In this document: positions 18,649-27,208 of the stretch, in pieces
How positions within the stretch are numbered: position 1 is the first letter of the stretch
Layout: each line of letters opens with the position of its first letter
Origin: CAAGNP01 sp964611185
GTDB taxonomy: Bacteria > Bacteroidota > Bacteroidia > Bacteroidales > UBA932
DNA length: 64,000 bases
Assembly (NCBI GenBank): GCA_964611185.1
Contig: CAZSXE010000001.1
Span: 62,001-126,000 of the forward strand
Direction of reading: 5' to 3'
Made by a program: the position numbers and the translations under genes
Notes under the pieces: generated by a model
The model's database searches: none
Told to the model about the DNA's origin: nothing
Seen by the model: only the letters and a program-made list of their open reading frames with translations

Positions 18649-19117
18649 AACTATTAATAAGGAGGATATCGTAAGGATACGGGAGATTCTTCTTTCTACC
18701 CAATTTTTTAATCAAGCCCCTGATGAAATAGATGTGGCAACCGAACTGGCGGAAATTTCAATCAAAGAGGGCAACAATGTGGATAATTATAGATTTATCT
18801 TTATTGAAGATGATTCCCGTACTATTGGATATGCCTGCTTTGCTAAAGTGCCGTGTTCAAATACTTGCTTTGAAATTTATTGGCTCGGAGTAGATAAATC
18901 GTGTCAGGGTAAGGGAGCAGGTAAAATACTTATTAATGAGGTACTTAATGAGATTCGTCAAGGCGGTGGAGCCAAAGCTATCTTACAAACTGCCGGCAGA
19001 GAACAATATATACCCACTCAAAAGTTTTACATCGCGGTCGGTTTTGAGCTTGAAGCACGAATCAAAAATTATTACGATTTCGGAGATGATTGTCTGATAT
19101 ATACTTATAGTTTATAA
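18629..19117 (+). CDS. GNAT-family N-acetyltransferase linked to the ATP-grasp pair
   Basis: This 162-residue protein has the GNAT fold markers: a beta4 strand (CFEIYWLGVD), the acetyl-CoA pyrophosphate loop (CQGKGAGKILINEVL, Q/RxxGxG/A type) and a C-terminal FYIAVGFE segment. Two adjacent ATG codons lie at 18629 and 18632, overlapping the ATP-grasp gene by about 20 bases in another frame, so the three genes are tightly coupled. It probably acetylates the N-terminus or side chain of the ligase product, or resistantly modifies it; this is inference. Confidence 0.75.
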   Translation: MMLSFRKTINKEDIVRIREILLSTQFFNQAPDEIDVATELAEISIKEGNNVDNYRFIFIEDDSRTIGYACFAKVPCSNTCFEIYWLGVDKSCQGKGAGKILINEVLNEIRQGGGAKAILQTAGREQYIPTQKFYIAVGFELEARIKNYYDFGDDCLIYTYSL

Positions 19118-19162
19118 TTATCTTTTTTTTATATAACTTTACTTCTCGTAAAATTGTATAAA

Positions 19163-20599
19163 ATGTCAAGTAAAATTGAAAAAGAAATTGAAAACTACAG
19201 ACATGGCTTTCCATATCTGAAAGTAATTGCGCCTGCTACTCCTGAAAAAGGAATTTCCATACTAAATAAAGAGGAACAAAATTCCTCGATGGATTATTAT
19301 AACAAATTTGGGGGTAAATGTGTCAAATTCGTCCCTGCCTCCGGTGCAGCGTCGAGGATGTTTAAAGATCTTTTCGAGGCAAAGCAGCTGTTGGACAGCT
19401 CAGGCACTATAAAAGAGGGCTCTCCTGCAGAAAAGTTTTTGAGTAATATCAAGCATTTTCCTTTTTATGACGAGAAAATTTTTCATAACTTTTCTCCTTT
19501 ACAGACAATAAACTATGTTTTGACAGAAAATGGGTTGGGATATGGTAATAAGCCAAAAGGGGTACTTCTTTTTCATAAATATTCTGCCCTTAACGAGGTA
19601 AGAACTCCATTTGAGGAACATTTAGTGGAGGCCGCTTTATATGCTAAGAACCATAACGATCCTCAGGCTCACATTCATTTTACAGTCTCTCCCGAGCATT
19701 TGAAAGAATTCAATAGTTTATTTTCTTATGTAAAAGAGAAATACGAAAATCGCTTCAATTGTCGATTTGATGTGGCCTTTTCATTCCAGGATCCCCAAAC
19801 CGATATAGTCGCTGTTAACGAAGATAATACTCCTTATGTCAAAAATGACGGAACTGTTTTGACCAGACCAGGCGGACACGGTGCATTGCTTTCAAATCTT
19901 AATTCTATCGACTCTGATATTATTTTTCTAAAAAACATAGATAATGTTGTCCATCAGTCATTTATAGATGAGACAGTTATATGGAAAAAAGTATTGGGCG
20001 GAAAGCTCTTACAAATCAGAGATAAAGTTTTTTCATATCTCAATAATTTGGAAATCAATCAAAGTGACAGTTTCCTTTCGGAAATAGTCTGTTTTATGAA
20101 ATCTACATTTCAAGTATCCATCCCTGATATTCCTAAAGAGCTGATGGCTCAATATTTATTTGCGAAGCTCAACAGACCTATTCGCGTTTGCGGAATGGTT
20201 AAAAATGAAGGAGAGCCGGGAGGGGGACCTTTTATCGTTTATGATGCTGATGGAGCTACTTCTCTTCAGATTTTAGAGTCAGTTCAGCTTGATCCTCTCG
20301 ATCCTTATACCAAAACACTATTAAAATCATCTACCCATTTTAACCCTGTCGATGTAGTTTGTTCCATTAAAAACTATAAAGGGGAAAAATTCGATTTATC
20401 CAAATATATAGACAATATGACAGGGTTCATAAGTCATAAGAGTTACGAGGGACACTCCTTAAAGGCTCAGGAACTGCCAGGGTTGTGGAACGGCTCGATG
20501 AGTAACTGGAACACTGTTTTTGTAGAAACCCCTCTCATAACATTCAATCCAGTGAAAACAATTCTTGATCTTCTGAGAAAAGAACATTCATCCTTATAA
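19163..20599 (+). CDS. DUF4301 family protein
   Basis: This 478-residue protein matches the Bacteroidota DUF4301 family, with characteristic stretches VKFVPASGAASRMFKDLFEA, GVLLFHKYSALNEVRTPFEE, RPGGHGALLSNLN and RVCGMVKNEGEPGGGPF. The loop PASGAASRM and the GGxG segments recall nucleotidyltransferase-like phosphate binding, but no activity is established as far as I know. ATG 19163 is chosen over a TTG at 19154. It starts 45 bp after the GNAT gene with no terminator between them, so it may be co-transcribed with the ATP-grasp cassette. Confidence 0.82.
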   Translation: MSSKIEKEIENYRHGFPYLKVIAPATPEKGISILNKEEQNSSMDYYNKFGGKCVKFVPASGAASRMFKDLFEAKQLLDSSGTIKEGSPAEKFLSNIKHFPFYDEKIFHNFSPLQTINYVLTENGLGYGNKPKGVLLFHKYSALNEVRTPFEEHLVEAALYAKNHNDPQAHIHFTVSPEHLKEFNSLFSYVKEKYENRFNCRFDVAFSFQDPQTDIVAVNEDNTPYVKNDGTVLTRPGGHGALLSNLNSIDSDIIFLKNIDNVVHQSFIDETVIWKKVLGGKLLQIRDKVFSYLNNLEINQSDSFLSEIVCFMKSTFQVSIPDIPKELMAQYLFAKLNRPIRVCGMVKNEGEPGGGPFIVYDADGATSLQILESVQLDPLDPYTKTLLKSSTHFNPVDVVCSIKNYKGEKFDLSKYIDNMTGFISHKSYEGHSLKAQELPGLWNGSMSNWNTVFVETPLITFNPVKTILDLLRKEHSSL

Positions 20600-20639
20600 A
20601 AGTAAAAGGTGGCCACAAAGAATGGTCACCTTTTACTTT
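20599..20639. terminator. Bidirectional intrinsic terminator
   Basis: A 17-bp stem (20599-20615 with 20623-20639, one G-T wobble) and a 7-nt loop has an A-rich left side and T-rich right side, so it works on both strands. It separates convergent DUF4301 and the deoxyhypusine synthase-like gene. Confidence 0.9.
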
Positions 20640-20654
20640 AGTTATTGTTCACAA

Positions 20655-21638
20655 TTACCAGCCAAGGATGTATGCAAACATAAGAGGAGCAACTATGGTG
20701 GCATCTGACTCCACGATAAATTTAGGAGTGTGAATATCGAGCTTGCCCCAGGTAATTTTTTCGTTAGGAACTGCCCCCGAATAAGAACCGTAGGAGGTAG
20801 TGCAATCTGAAATCTGGCAGAAATATTTCCAAAGAGGAACATCTGCCCATTCGAGATCTTGGGCCATCATAGGAACTACGCAAATAGGAAAGTCTCCGGC
20901 GGTTCCACCGCCAATCTGGAAGAAACCGACACCCTCTCCGCCGCTATTTTCACGATACCATTCGGTAAGGAATATCATGGTCTCAATGCCGTTTTTCACC
21001 ATTGATTTAGAGGGATCAAATTCACCTCTGATGCAGTGTGCGGTGTAAATATTGGCAGTAGTGCAATCTTCCCATGCAGGAACGATAATTGGAATATTTT
21101 TTTCACAAGCAGCTAAAACCCAGCTATCCTTGGGATCGATTTCGTAATACTGTTTAAGAACTCCGGAGCGAATGAGCTTATACATCACTTCCCATGGGAA
21201 AAGTCTTTCTCCCTTAGACTGCATATCTTTCCATACTTCCACAAGATGGTGTTCAAGTCTTCTGAAAGCCTCTTCTTCTGGGATACATGTATCGGTTACG
21301 CGATTAAGATGTTTGTCAAGAAGCTCTTTTTCCATTTCGGGAGTTAGGTCTCTGTAGTTAGGCACTCTTTTATAATGTGTGTGTGCTACAAGGTTCATAA
21401 TGTCTTCCTCGAGATTATTGGCAGAGCAGCAAACAATACTGATTTTATCCTGACGAATCATCTCGGCAAGGGATAGCCCTAATTCAGCTGTGCTCATGGC
21501 CCCTGCCATGGCAAGCATCATCTTACCGCCTTTATTAATAAGTTCGTCATAAGCTTTTGCTGCATCCATAAGGGCGGCAGAGTTAAAATGACGATAATGA
21601 TGTGAGATAAATTGTGAAATTGGTCCTTTTTCTTTCAT
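20655..21638 (-). CDS. Deoxyhypusine synthase-like protein (probable spermidine/homospermidine-type aminobutyltransferase)
   Basis: This 327-residue protein belongs to the deoxyhypusine synthase family: NAD-binding segments (MLAMAGAMSTAELG; IIVPAWEDCTTANI; GVGFFQIGGGTAGDFP) and the catalytic-lysine motif TWGKLDIHTPK (Lys ~299), equivalent to SWGK in eukaryotic enzymes. Bacteria lack eIF5A, so this is not hypusine formation; characterised bacterial homologues make homospermidine from putrescine or spermidine using NAD. It is divergent from lysA and shares a symmetrical promoter region with it, hinting at joint control of basic amine metabolism. The precise substrate is unknown. Confidence 0.85.
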   Translation of the reverse strand: MKEKGPISQFISHHYRHFNSAALMDAAKAYDELINKGGKMMLAMAGAMSTAELGLSLAEMIRQDKISIVCCSANNLEEDIMNLVAHTHYKRVPNYRDLTPEMEKELLDKHLNRVTDTCIPEEEAFRRLEHHLVEVWKDMQSKGERLFPWEVMYKLIRSGVLKQYYEIDPKDSWVLAACEKNIPIIVPAWEDCTTANIYTAHCIRGEFDPSKSMVKNGIETMIFLTEWYRENSGGEGVGFFQIGGGTAGDFPICVVPMMAQDLEWADVPLWKYFCQISDCTTSYGSYSGAVPNEKITWGKLDIHTPKFIVESDATIVAPLMFAYILGW

Positions 21639-21673
21639 TTTATTTATTTTTAATAAGTTTGTCGTTTATCTGT

Positions 21674-21702
21674 GCAAAATTACCATTTTTTCGTAATTTT
21701 GC
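21674..21702. promoter_or_regulatory. Symmetrical divergent promoter: inverted TAATTTTG elements
   Basis: A perfect 10-bp inverted repeat (21674-21683 and 21693-21702, 9-bp spacer) places an exact -7 box on each strand: TAATTTTG at 21694-21701 for lysA and at 21682-21675 for the deoxyhypusine synthase-like gene. A TGTG at 21671-21674, 19 bp before the plus box, is a 3/4 match to -33. Confidence 0.7.
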
Positions 21703-21721
21703 CCCACTTTTAATAATTATT

Positions 21722-22894
21722 ATGTGTTATACCGAGCCTATTGAATTTTTTAAAGAGATAAAAACCCCTTTTTACTACTACGATATGGATCTTTTGAGGG
21801 AAACTTTAAAAGAATACACATCTTATTTAACTAAATACAACTATTCTGCCCATTATGCAATGAAAGCAAATGCTCAGAGAAGAATAATGGAAGAGGTAAG
21901 AAAATACGGATTGGGTATCGATTGCGTGAGCGGAAATGAAGTTAAAATGGCCATTAAGTATGGTTTTTCACCCGATAAAATCGTATTTGCAGGTGTTGGT
22001 AAAACAGATGCAGAGATAAAAACTGCTCTAAAAGCGGGAATTTTCGCTTTTAACTGTGAGTCCATACCTGAAATCAAAATCATCGGTGAATTTGCCAAGT
22101 CCATGGGGAGGAAAGCTCGTATTTCCATAAGAATTAATCCTGATATAGATGCTCACACCCATAAATATATAAGTACCGGTCTGAAAGAGAACAAATTTGG
22201 CATTTCGCCATGGATGTTTGAAGATGTGCTGAATGTGATAGAGGAAAGCGACTATCTTGAGCTTATGGGGTTGCATTTTCACATTGGTTCGCAAATAACT
22301 GAGCTTGATGTATTTAAAGTGTTATGTGAAAGATGTGAAATACTTCAGAAATGGTTTCTCGACAGAGGTAAACTTGTAGAAAATATAGATCTCGGCGGTG
22401 GCCTTGGCGTAAATTATGAAAATCCTCACACCTATCCCATAGCCGATTTCGAGCATTATTTTTCTATTATTAACAAAAATTTGAAAGTTCGCCCGGGGCA
22501 GAGAGTTCATTTCGAGCCCGGAAGGGCAATAGTGGCTCAGTGCGGCTCTTTGATTTCGCGAGTGCTGTATGTCAAGGAGGGAAGTGGTATAAAATTTGTC
22601 ATTCTCGATGCGGGGATGAATGATTTGATCCGTCCCGCTCTGTATCACGCTCATCATAAAATTGAAAATATTGTTTCCTCAGGGAGAAAAATCAAATATG
22701 AAGTAGTGGGACCAGTGTGCGAGTCGAGCGATGTGTGGGATAAAAAGGTGGTAATGCCCATTACCAGTAGGGGAGATTTGGTGGCTATTCGTTCCACAGG
22801 TGCTTACGGGCAGGTGATGAGTATGAGATATAACCAGCGTGATTTGGCTAAAGATTATTATTCTGATGATATAAAAAATACAAAAAATGTTTGA
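21722..22894 (+). CDS. lysA: Diaminopimelate decarboxylase
   Basis: This 390-residue PLP enzyme converts meso-diaminopimelate to L-lysine in the last step of lysine synthesis. It is a fold-III decarboxylase with the PLP lysine in YAMKAN (Lys48), THKYISTGLKENKFG, the GGGLG phosphate loop, and the substrate-binding CESSD motif. The frame is open 108 bp further upstream, but that part would be a hydrophobic leader lying across the promoter, so ATG 21722 is the start. Its 3' end overlaps ffh by 8 bases. Confidence 0.92.
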   Translation: MCYTEPIEFFKEIKTPFYYYDMDLLRETLKEYTSYLTKYNYSAHYAMKANAQRRIMEEVRKYGLGIDCVSGNEVKMAIKYGFSPDKIVFAGVGKTDAEIKTALKAGIFAFNCESIPEIKIIGEFAKSMGRKARISIRINPDIDAHTHKYISTGLKENKFGISPWMFEDVLNVIEESDYLELMGLHFHIGSQITELDVFKVLCERCEILQKWFLDRGKLVENIDLGGGLGVNYENPHTYPIADFEHYFSIINKNLKVRPGQRVHFEPGRAIVAQCGSLISRVLYVKEGSGIKFVILDAGMNDLIRPALYHAHHKIENIVSSGRKIKYEVVGPVCESSDVWDKKVVMPITSRGDLVAIRSTGAYGQVMSMRYNQRDLAKDYYSDDIKNTKNV

Positions 22895-24227
22895 AAACCT
22901 TACAGATAAATTAGAGAGGTCCTTTAAAATTATAAAGGGACAGGGAAAAATTACGGAGATTAATGTGGCGGAAACTCTCAAAGAGGTTCGCAGATCACTT
23001 CTTGATGCCGATGTCAGCTATAAGATAGCCAAATCGTTTTGTGACGATGTAAAGCAAAAGGCGATGGGCCAAAATGTATTGACGGCTGTTCGCCCCGATC
23101 AGATGATGGTAAAAATCGTGCATGATGAACTTACTGCACTCATGGGAAGCGAGGCGATAGATATTAATATCAAAGGTAATCCCGGGATAGTACTGGTATC
23201 GGGACTTCAGGGATCAGGAAAGACTACTTTTTCAGGAAAGTTGGCTCTAAATTGTAAAAGCAAGAGGGGGATGAAAGTGATGCTTGTGGCTGGTGATGTT
23301 TATAGGCCTGCGGCCATTGAGCAGTTAAAAATTCTCGGTGAGCAGGTTAATGTTTTTGTCTATACTGAAGAGGGAAGCAAGGATCCGGTGGCGATAGCAA
23401 AAAATGCAGTTGCAAAAGCTCGTGCCGAGGGGTATTCTCTCGTGATTATAGATACTGCCGGACGACTTGCGGTAGATGAGCAGATGATGAACGAAATAGC
23501 TGCTATCAAAAACGCAGTCAAGCCCACCGAAACTTTATTTGTAGTGGATGCCATGACAGGACAGGATGCTGTCGAGACGGCGCGCTCGTTTAATGAAAAA
23601 CTTAATTTTGACGGAGTGGTTTTGACTAAAATGGATGGTGATACGAGGGGTGGTGCTGCTCTTTCTATACGAGCAGTAGTAAATAAACCCATAAAATTCA
23701 TCAGTTCCGGAGAAAAAATGGAGGCTCTTGATGTTTTCCATCCCAAGCGTATTGCCGACCGTATTTTGGGGATGGGTGATGTGGTTACTCTCGTGGAAAA
23801 AGCACAGGAGCAGTTTGATGAAGAGGAAGCCCGTAAACTCCACAAAAAACTTGCTAAAGATCAATTTAATCTTACCGACTTTTATCAGCAGATACAGCAG
23901 ATTAAAAAAATGGGTAATATAAAAGACTTGGCATCTATGATACCGGGAGTCGGAAAAGCGATTAAAGATGTGGATATTGATAATAATTCTTTCAAAAGTA
24001 TAGAAGCGATCATTATGTCAATGACACTTTTTGAAAGAGAAAATCCTCAGGTGATAAATGGAAGCCGTCGCAGAAGAATTGCCGAAGGGAGTGGAACTAC
24101 TGTTGCAGATATAAATCGCCTGCTTAAACAGTTTGAAGACACTCGAAAAGTGATGAAAAATGTGGCAGGCGGAGGGGTTAGAAATACTATGAACGCTATG
24201 AAAGCAATGAAGAAAAAAAGGAGATAA
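22887..24227 (+). CDS. ffh: Signal recognition particle protein Ffh
   Basis: This 446-residue GTPase binds signal sequences of nascent membrane proteins and, with SRP RNA and FtsY, delivers ribosomes to the translocon. It has an N-domain (residues 1-90), the G-domain with GLQGSGKTT (G1), DTAGRL (G3) and TKMDGD (G4), and a Met-rich M-domain with the conserved MIPG and the RRRRIAEGSGT motif that contacts RNA. Length is normal. It lies between lysA (8-bp overlap) and folD (1-bp gap), an operon of unrelated functions. Confidence 0.97.
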   Translation: MFENLTDKLERSFKIIKGQGKITEINVAETLKEVRRSLLDADVSYKIAKSFCDDVKQKAMGQNVLTAVRPDQMMVKIVHDELTALMGSEAIDINIKGNPGIVLVSGLQGSGKTTFSGKLALNCKSKRGMKVMLVAGDVYRPAAIEQLKILGEQVNVFVYTEEGSKDPVAIAKNAVAKARAEGYSLVIIDTAGRLAVDEQMMNEIAAIKNAVKPTETLFVVDAMTGQDAVETARSFNEKLNFDGVVLTKMDGDTRGGAALSIRAVVNKPIKFISSGEKMEALDVFHPKRIADRILGMGDVVTLVEKAQEQFDEEEARKLHKKLAKDQFNLTDFYQQIQQIKKMGNIKDLASMIPGVGKAIKDVDIDNNSFKSIEAIIMSMTLFERENPQVINGSRRRRIAEGSGTTVADINRLLKQFEDTRKVMKNVAGGGVRNTMNAMKAMKKKRR

Positions 24228-24228
24228 T

Positions 24229-25095
24229 ATGATATTATTAGATGGTAAAAAAACAGCAGAAGCTATTAAAATACAAATTGCCCAAGAGGTAAAAGCCATA
24301 ATAGATAAAGGGGAGAGGGCTCCCCACCTGGTAGCGATAATCGTAGGTGAAAACGGCGCAAGCAAAACTTATATAGCGAGTAAGGAGAAGGCTTGTTCTG
24401 AGGTAGGCTTTAAATCCACTATTTTACGCCTTCCTGCAGAAACTACCCAGCAGGAGCTGTTGTCTCATATATATTCGATAAATAACGATAGCGGTATTGA
24501 TGGAGTAATAGTCCAGCTCCCTCTTCCCAAAGAGATCGACGAAGAGGTAATTATTAATGCCATCGATCCGTCAAAGGATGTGGATGGTTTTCACCCTGTG
24601 AATATTGGTAAAATGATGCTTGGCGAGCCCACATTTGTGTCGGCTACCCCTTTCGGAATAATGTCATTACTCGAACATTATAATATTCCCACCTCAGGTA
24701 AGCATTGTGTAGTTTTGGGAAGAAGCAATATTGTGGGCCGTCCCATAGCCAATCTTCTCTCTCAAAAGTCTAATCCCGGAGATTGTACTGTCACCCTTTG
24801 TCATAGCAGAACCAAGGATATAAAATCATACACTCTTGAGGCGGATATTATTATTGCTGCTTTGGGTGTCCCCGAGTTTTTAAAAGCAGATATGGTAAAA
24901 GAGGGTGCTGTGGTAATAGATGTCGGAATTACAAGGATTGCCGACAGTACATTACCCAAGGGGTATAGAATCTGTGGAGATGTGGCATTTGAGGAAGTAG
25001 CTCCGAAATGTTCTTATATAACCCCAGTTCCGGGGGGTGTAGGGCCCATGACGATAGTATCTCTTCTTCGCAACACATTGTCTGCTAAAAAGTAA
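24229..25095 (+). CDS. folD: Bifunctional methylenetetrahydrofolate dehydrogenase/methenyltetrahydrofolate cyclohydrolase
   Basis: This 288-residue enzyme interconverts 5,10-methylene-, 5,10-methenyl- and 10-formyl-tetrahydrofolate in the cytosol. The catalytic Tyr48/Lys52 pair lies in SKTYIASKEKAC; further signatures are VQLPLP, the NAD(P)-binding VVLGRSNIVGRP, and the C-terminal PVPGGVGPMT. Length and order of motifs are standard. It starts one base after the ffh stop, so the two are probably translated together. Confidence 0.96.
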   Translation: MILLDGKKTAEAIKIQIAQEVKAIIDKGERAPHLVAIIVGENGASKTYIASKEKACSEVGFKSTILRLPAETTQQELLSHIYSINNDSGIDGVIVQLPLPKEIDEEVIINAIDPSKDVDGFHPVNIGKMMLGEPTFVSATPFGIMSLLEHYNIPTSGKHCVVLGRSNIVGRPIANLLSQKSNPGDCTVTLCHSRTKDIKSYTLEADIIIAALGVPEFLKADMVKEGAVVIDVGITRIADSTLPKGYRICGDVAFEEVAPKCSYITPVPGGVGPMTIVSLLRNTLSAKK

Positions 25096-25141
25096 ATTTT
25101 CATATATAATTGTAAAATTATTTAAAATTATTGCAAAAAAA

Positions 25142-25172
25142 TTTGCATAATTAAAAAACATATCTACCTTTG
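25142..25172 (+). promoter_or_regulatory. Perfect Bacteroidota promoter for the ABC/GntR operon
   Basis: TTTG at 25142-25145, a 19-bp spacer and TACCTTTG at 25165-25172 match the -33/-7 consensus exactly. Transcription should start near 25178, inside the palindromic operator, leaving a leader of about 42 nt before ATG 25220. Confidence 0.85.
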
Positions 25173-25174
25173 CG

Positions 25175-25196
25175 GTGTACTAATGCACTAATACAC
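25175..25196. promoter_or_regulatory. Palindromic operator, probably for the operon's own GntR (YtrA-type) regulator
   Basis: A 22-bp imperfect palindrome has outer arms GTGTA and TACAC, 12 bp apart, and a double ACTAAT in its middle at 8-bp period; only four positions break symmetry. It begins 3 bp after the -7 box, so a bound dimer would block transcription start. GntR-family operators usually have GT...AC ends, which fits. Confidence 0.7.
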
Positions 25197-25219
25197 AAGT
25201 AACCAATAAAAAAATAGAT

Positions 25220-26050
25220 ATGATACAAATTGAAAATCTGCAATTTAGCTATTCACGACACACCGTTTTCAGAAATGTTTCCCTTAATTTGGAAAAAGGA
25301 AAAATTTATGGTCTATTGGGACAAAACGGCGTAGGTAAGACTACTTTACTGAAAATTATTTCAGGCCTTTTGAATAACAATGAAGGTGTATGCAAGGTTA
25401 ATGGATATCTCCCTTTTGAGCGTAAACCCGATTTTTTAAAAGAAATTTATTATGTCCCCGAAGATTTTGTCGGGCCAGATGAAAAAATTGATTCTTTCGT
25501 AAAAAACATCGGTGTTTTCTATCCGAATTTTGATTTGGATTTATTCTATCGGTTGATGTCAATCTTTGAAGTAAATCCTGAATCTAAATTTACAAAACTC
25601 TCTCACGGTCAGTCGAAAAAGGCGATAATTTCTGTTGCACTCTCTTTGAAAACAGAGCTTCTCCTTATGGATGAACCGAGTAATGGTCTTGATATCCCCT
25701 CTAAAACTCAGTTTAGGAAAGTTATTGCACAGTGTGCAGATGAAAACACGACATTTATAATCTCTACTCATCAAGTTCGTGATCTTGAAAATCTCATTGA
25801 TCCGATTATCATCCTTGACAATAAAGAAGGTATCCTTCTAAATTCATCAATCCAGGAGATTTCAGATAAGCTCTATTTCTCCCTCGAACCGACCAGAAAT
25901 GAAAACGCCCTTTATTGTGAGCCTTTACTTGGCGGTTATGCAGTAGTTTCGGTCAATACTCAGTCAAAAGAGAGTAAAGTAAATATTGAGGCACTCTTTA
26001 ACGCTGTGCTTAATAATAAAAATACTATTAAAGAACTTTTTCATAACTAA
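25220..26050 (+). CDS. ABC transporter ATP-binding protein
   Basis: This 276-residue ATPase has Walker A GQNGVGKTT, a Q-loop region, the signature LSHGQSKKA (LSGGQ variant) and Walker B LLMDEPSNGLD, followed by the switch histidine in STHQ. It resembles YtrB/CcmA-like exporters that work with separate membrane subunits. It is the first gene after the operator and 15 bp before the membrane protein gene. The substrate is unknown; co-location with a short GntR regulator and an outer-membrane receptor-like protein suggests an envelope stress or antibiotic-responsive module. Confidence 0.9.
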   Translation: MIQIENLQFSYSRHTVFRNVSLNLEKGKIYGLLGQNGVGKTTLLKIISGLLNNNEGVCKVNGYLPFERKPDFLKEIYYVPEDFVGPDEKIDSFVKNIGVFYPNFDLDLFYRLMSIFEVNPESKFTKLSHGQSKKAIISVALSLKTELLLMDEPSNGLDIPSKTQFRKVIAQCADENTTFIISTHQVRDLENLIDPIIILDNKEGILLNSSIQEISDKLYFSLEPTRNENALYCEPLLGGYAVVSVNTQSKESKVNIEALFNAVLNNKNTIKELFHN

Positions 26051-26065
26051 CAAAGATAAATAATT

Positions 26066-26842
26066 ATGAATAATACTTTTTCATTTCACAGATTCGGCAT
26101 GGTCCTCTCCAAGGATTTCAAAGAATATTTTCCCAAATACGGAATGTCTGAATTGTCTCTCCTTGCATGTTATTTGTTGTACTATGTCTTACATTTGATA
26201 TTCGGCAATTCTCCATCTACGGCTGATGACAGGATAGTGGTGGCTATTGCTTTTGTTATGGTAACCGTTTTCATCGCTCCATTTAAACTATACGGTGATG
26301 TCAATGATAATAAATTGGGAATTCCTTTTGTTCTCCTCCCTGTCTCTTGCCTTGAAAAATTTTTAAGTATGTTAATAATTGTAGTCCCTTTTACTACAAT
26401 CATATTTTCGGCTCTGCTTTTTTCTCTTGATGCGCTAATTTCATTTATTCCTTTTGCTCATGGATTTGATGGCACTTTCTTCACTTCAGAAATATTTACA
26501 TCAGAAAATCTGAATTTTTTCCTCTCAATAATGCTTATGCAGTCTTTGTTCTTTTTCGGAAATGTATTCTTTAAAAAGCACAAAACAAGCAAGTCAATTC
26601 TATTATTCTTGGAGATACATTTTGCCATTATCCTCTTAATGGTGTTATTCTTCTATCTTTTCGGATTGCAGAATATCTCTTATGATGATGCCCATTTTCT
26701 GATTAACGGGAAAATTATCGATTCTTCTTACAGTGATTTTATCAAGACTTGCATTATAATATTTAAATATTTATATATGCTGGGTCTCCCTTTAACACTA
26801 TATGTTCTTTCATACTTTAAAATTAAAAATCTTAAATATTAA
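26066..26842 (+). CDS. ABC transporter membrane subunit
   Basis: This 258-residue hydrophobic protein has about six membrane segments, for example LLACYLLYYVLHLIF, IVVAIAFVMVTVFIAPF, MLIIVVPFTTIIFSALLF, AIILLMVLFFYLF and MLGLPLTLYVLSYF. There is no ATPase domain or signal peptide. Its position between the ATPase and the GntR gene (stop and start share one base) makes it the permease partner. Sequence gives no substrate clue. Confidence 0.78.
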   Translation: MNNTFSFHRFGMVLSKDFKEYFPKYGMSELSLLACYLLYYVLHLIFGNSPSTADDRIVVAIAFVMVTVFIAPFKLYGDVNDNKLGIPFVLLPVSCLEKFLSMLIIVVPFTTIIFSALLFSLDALISFIPFAHGFDGTFFTSEIFTSENLNFFLSIMLMQSLFFFGNVFFKKHKTSKSILLFLEIHFAIILLMVLFFYLFGLQNISYDDAHFLINGKIIDSSYSDFIKTCIIIFKYLYMLGLPLTLYVLSYFKIKNLKY

Positions 26843-27207
26843 TGGAATTTAATAATCACAAACCGATTTATTTGCAAATAGCAGAATCTCTCTGTGAAAG
26901 GATATTGTCGGGTGAGTGGCAGGAAGAGATGAGAATTCCTTCAGTTAGAGAGTTTGGAGTAGAATTTGAAGTAAATCCCAATACAGTAATGCGTACCTAC
27001 GATTTTTTACAAAATCTTGATATCATCTATAACAAACGGGGAATTGGCTATTTTGTCTGCCCCAATGCAAAACAAAGTATTAAATCATCTTTGAAAAAAC
27101 AATTTATTGATGAAGATCTTAATGAAGTATTTAAAAAGATGCTTCTATTAGATGTCTCTATCTCAGAATTTACCAATTTATATAACCATTTTTCCACAAA
27201 CAAGTAA
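26842..27207 (+). CDS. GntR-family regulator, short YtrA-type
   Basis: This 121-residue protein has a GntR winged helix at residues ~8-75 (PIYLQIAESLCERILSGEW, IPSVREFGVEFEVNPNTVMRTYDFL, GIGYFV) followed by only ~45 residues, too short for a FadR or HutC effector domain. This is the YtrA subfamily plan, whose members usually repress their own ABC operon. The palindrome at 25175-25196 is the likely operator. The gene overlaps the permease by one base. Confidence 0.88.
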   Translation: MEFNNHKPIYLQIAESLCERILSGEWQEEMRIPSVREFGVEFEVNPNTVMRTYDFLQNLDIIYNKRGIGYFVCPNAKQSIKSSLKKQFIDEDLNEVFKKMLLLDVSISEFTNLYNHFSTNK

Positions 27208-27208
27208 G

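Noticed and set aside
21614..21721. 36-residue N-terminal extension of LysA
   Set aside because: It would be a hydrophobic leader on a cytosolic enzyme and would lie across the divergent promoter; ATG 21722 gives the normal family start.
27152..27208. 19-residue N-terminal extension of the outer-membrane protein overlapping gntR
   Set aside because: It would bury the signal peptide; ATG 27209 directly precedes it.
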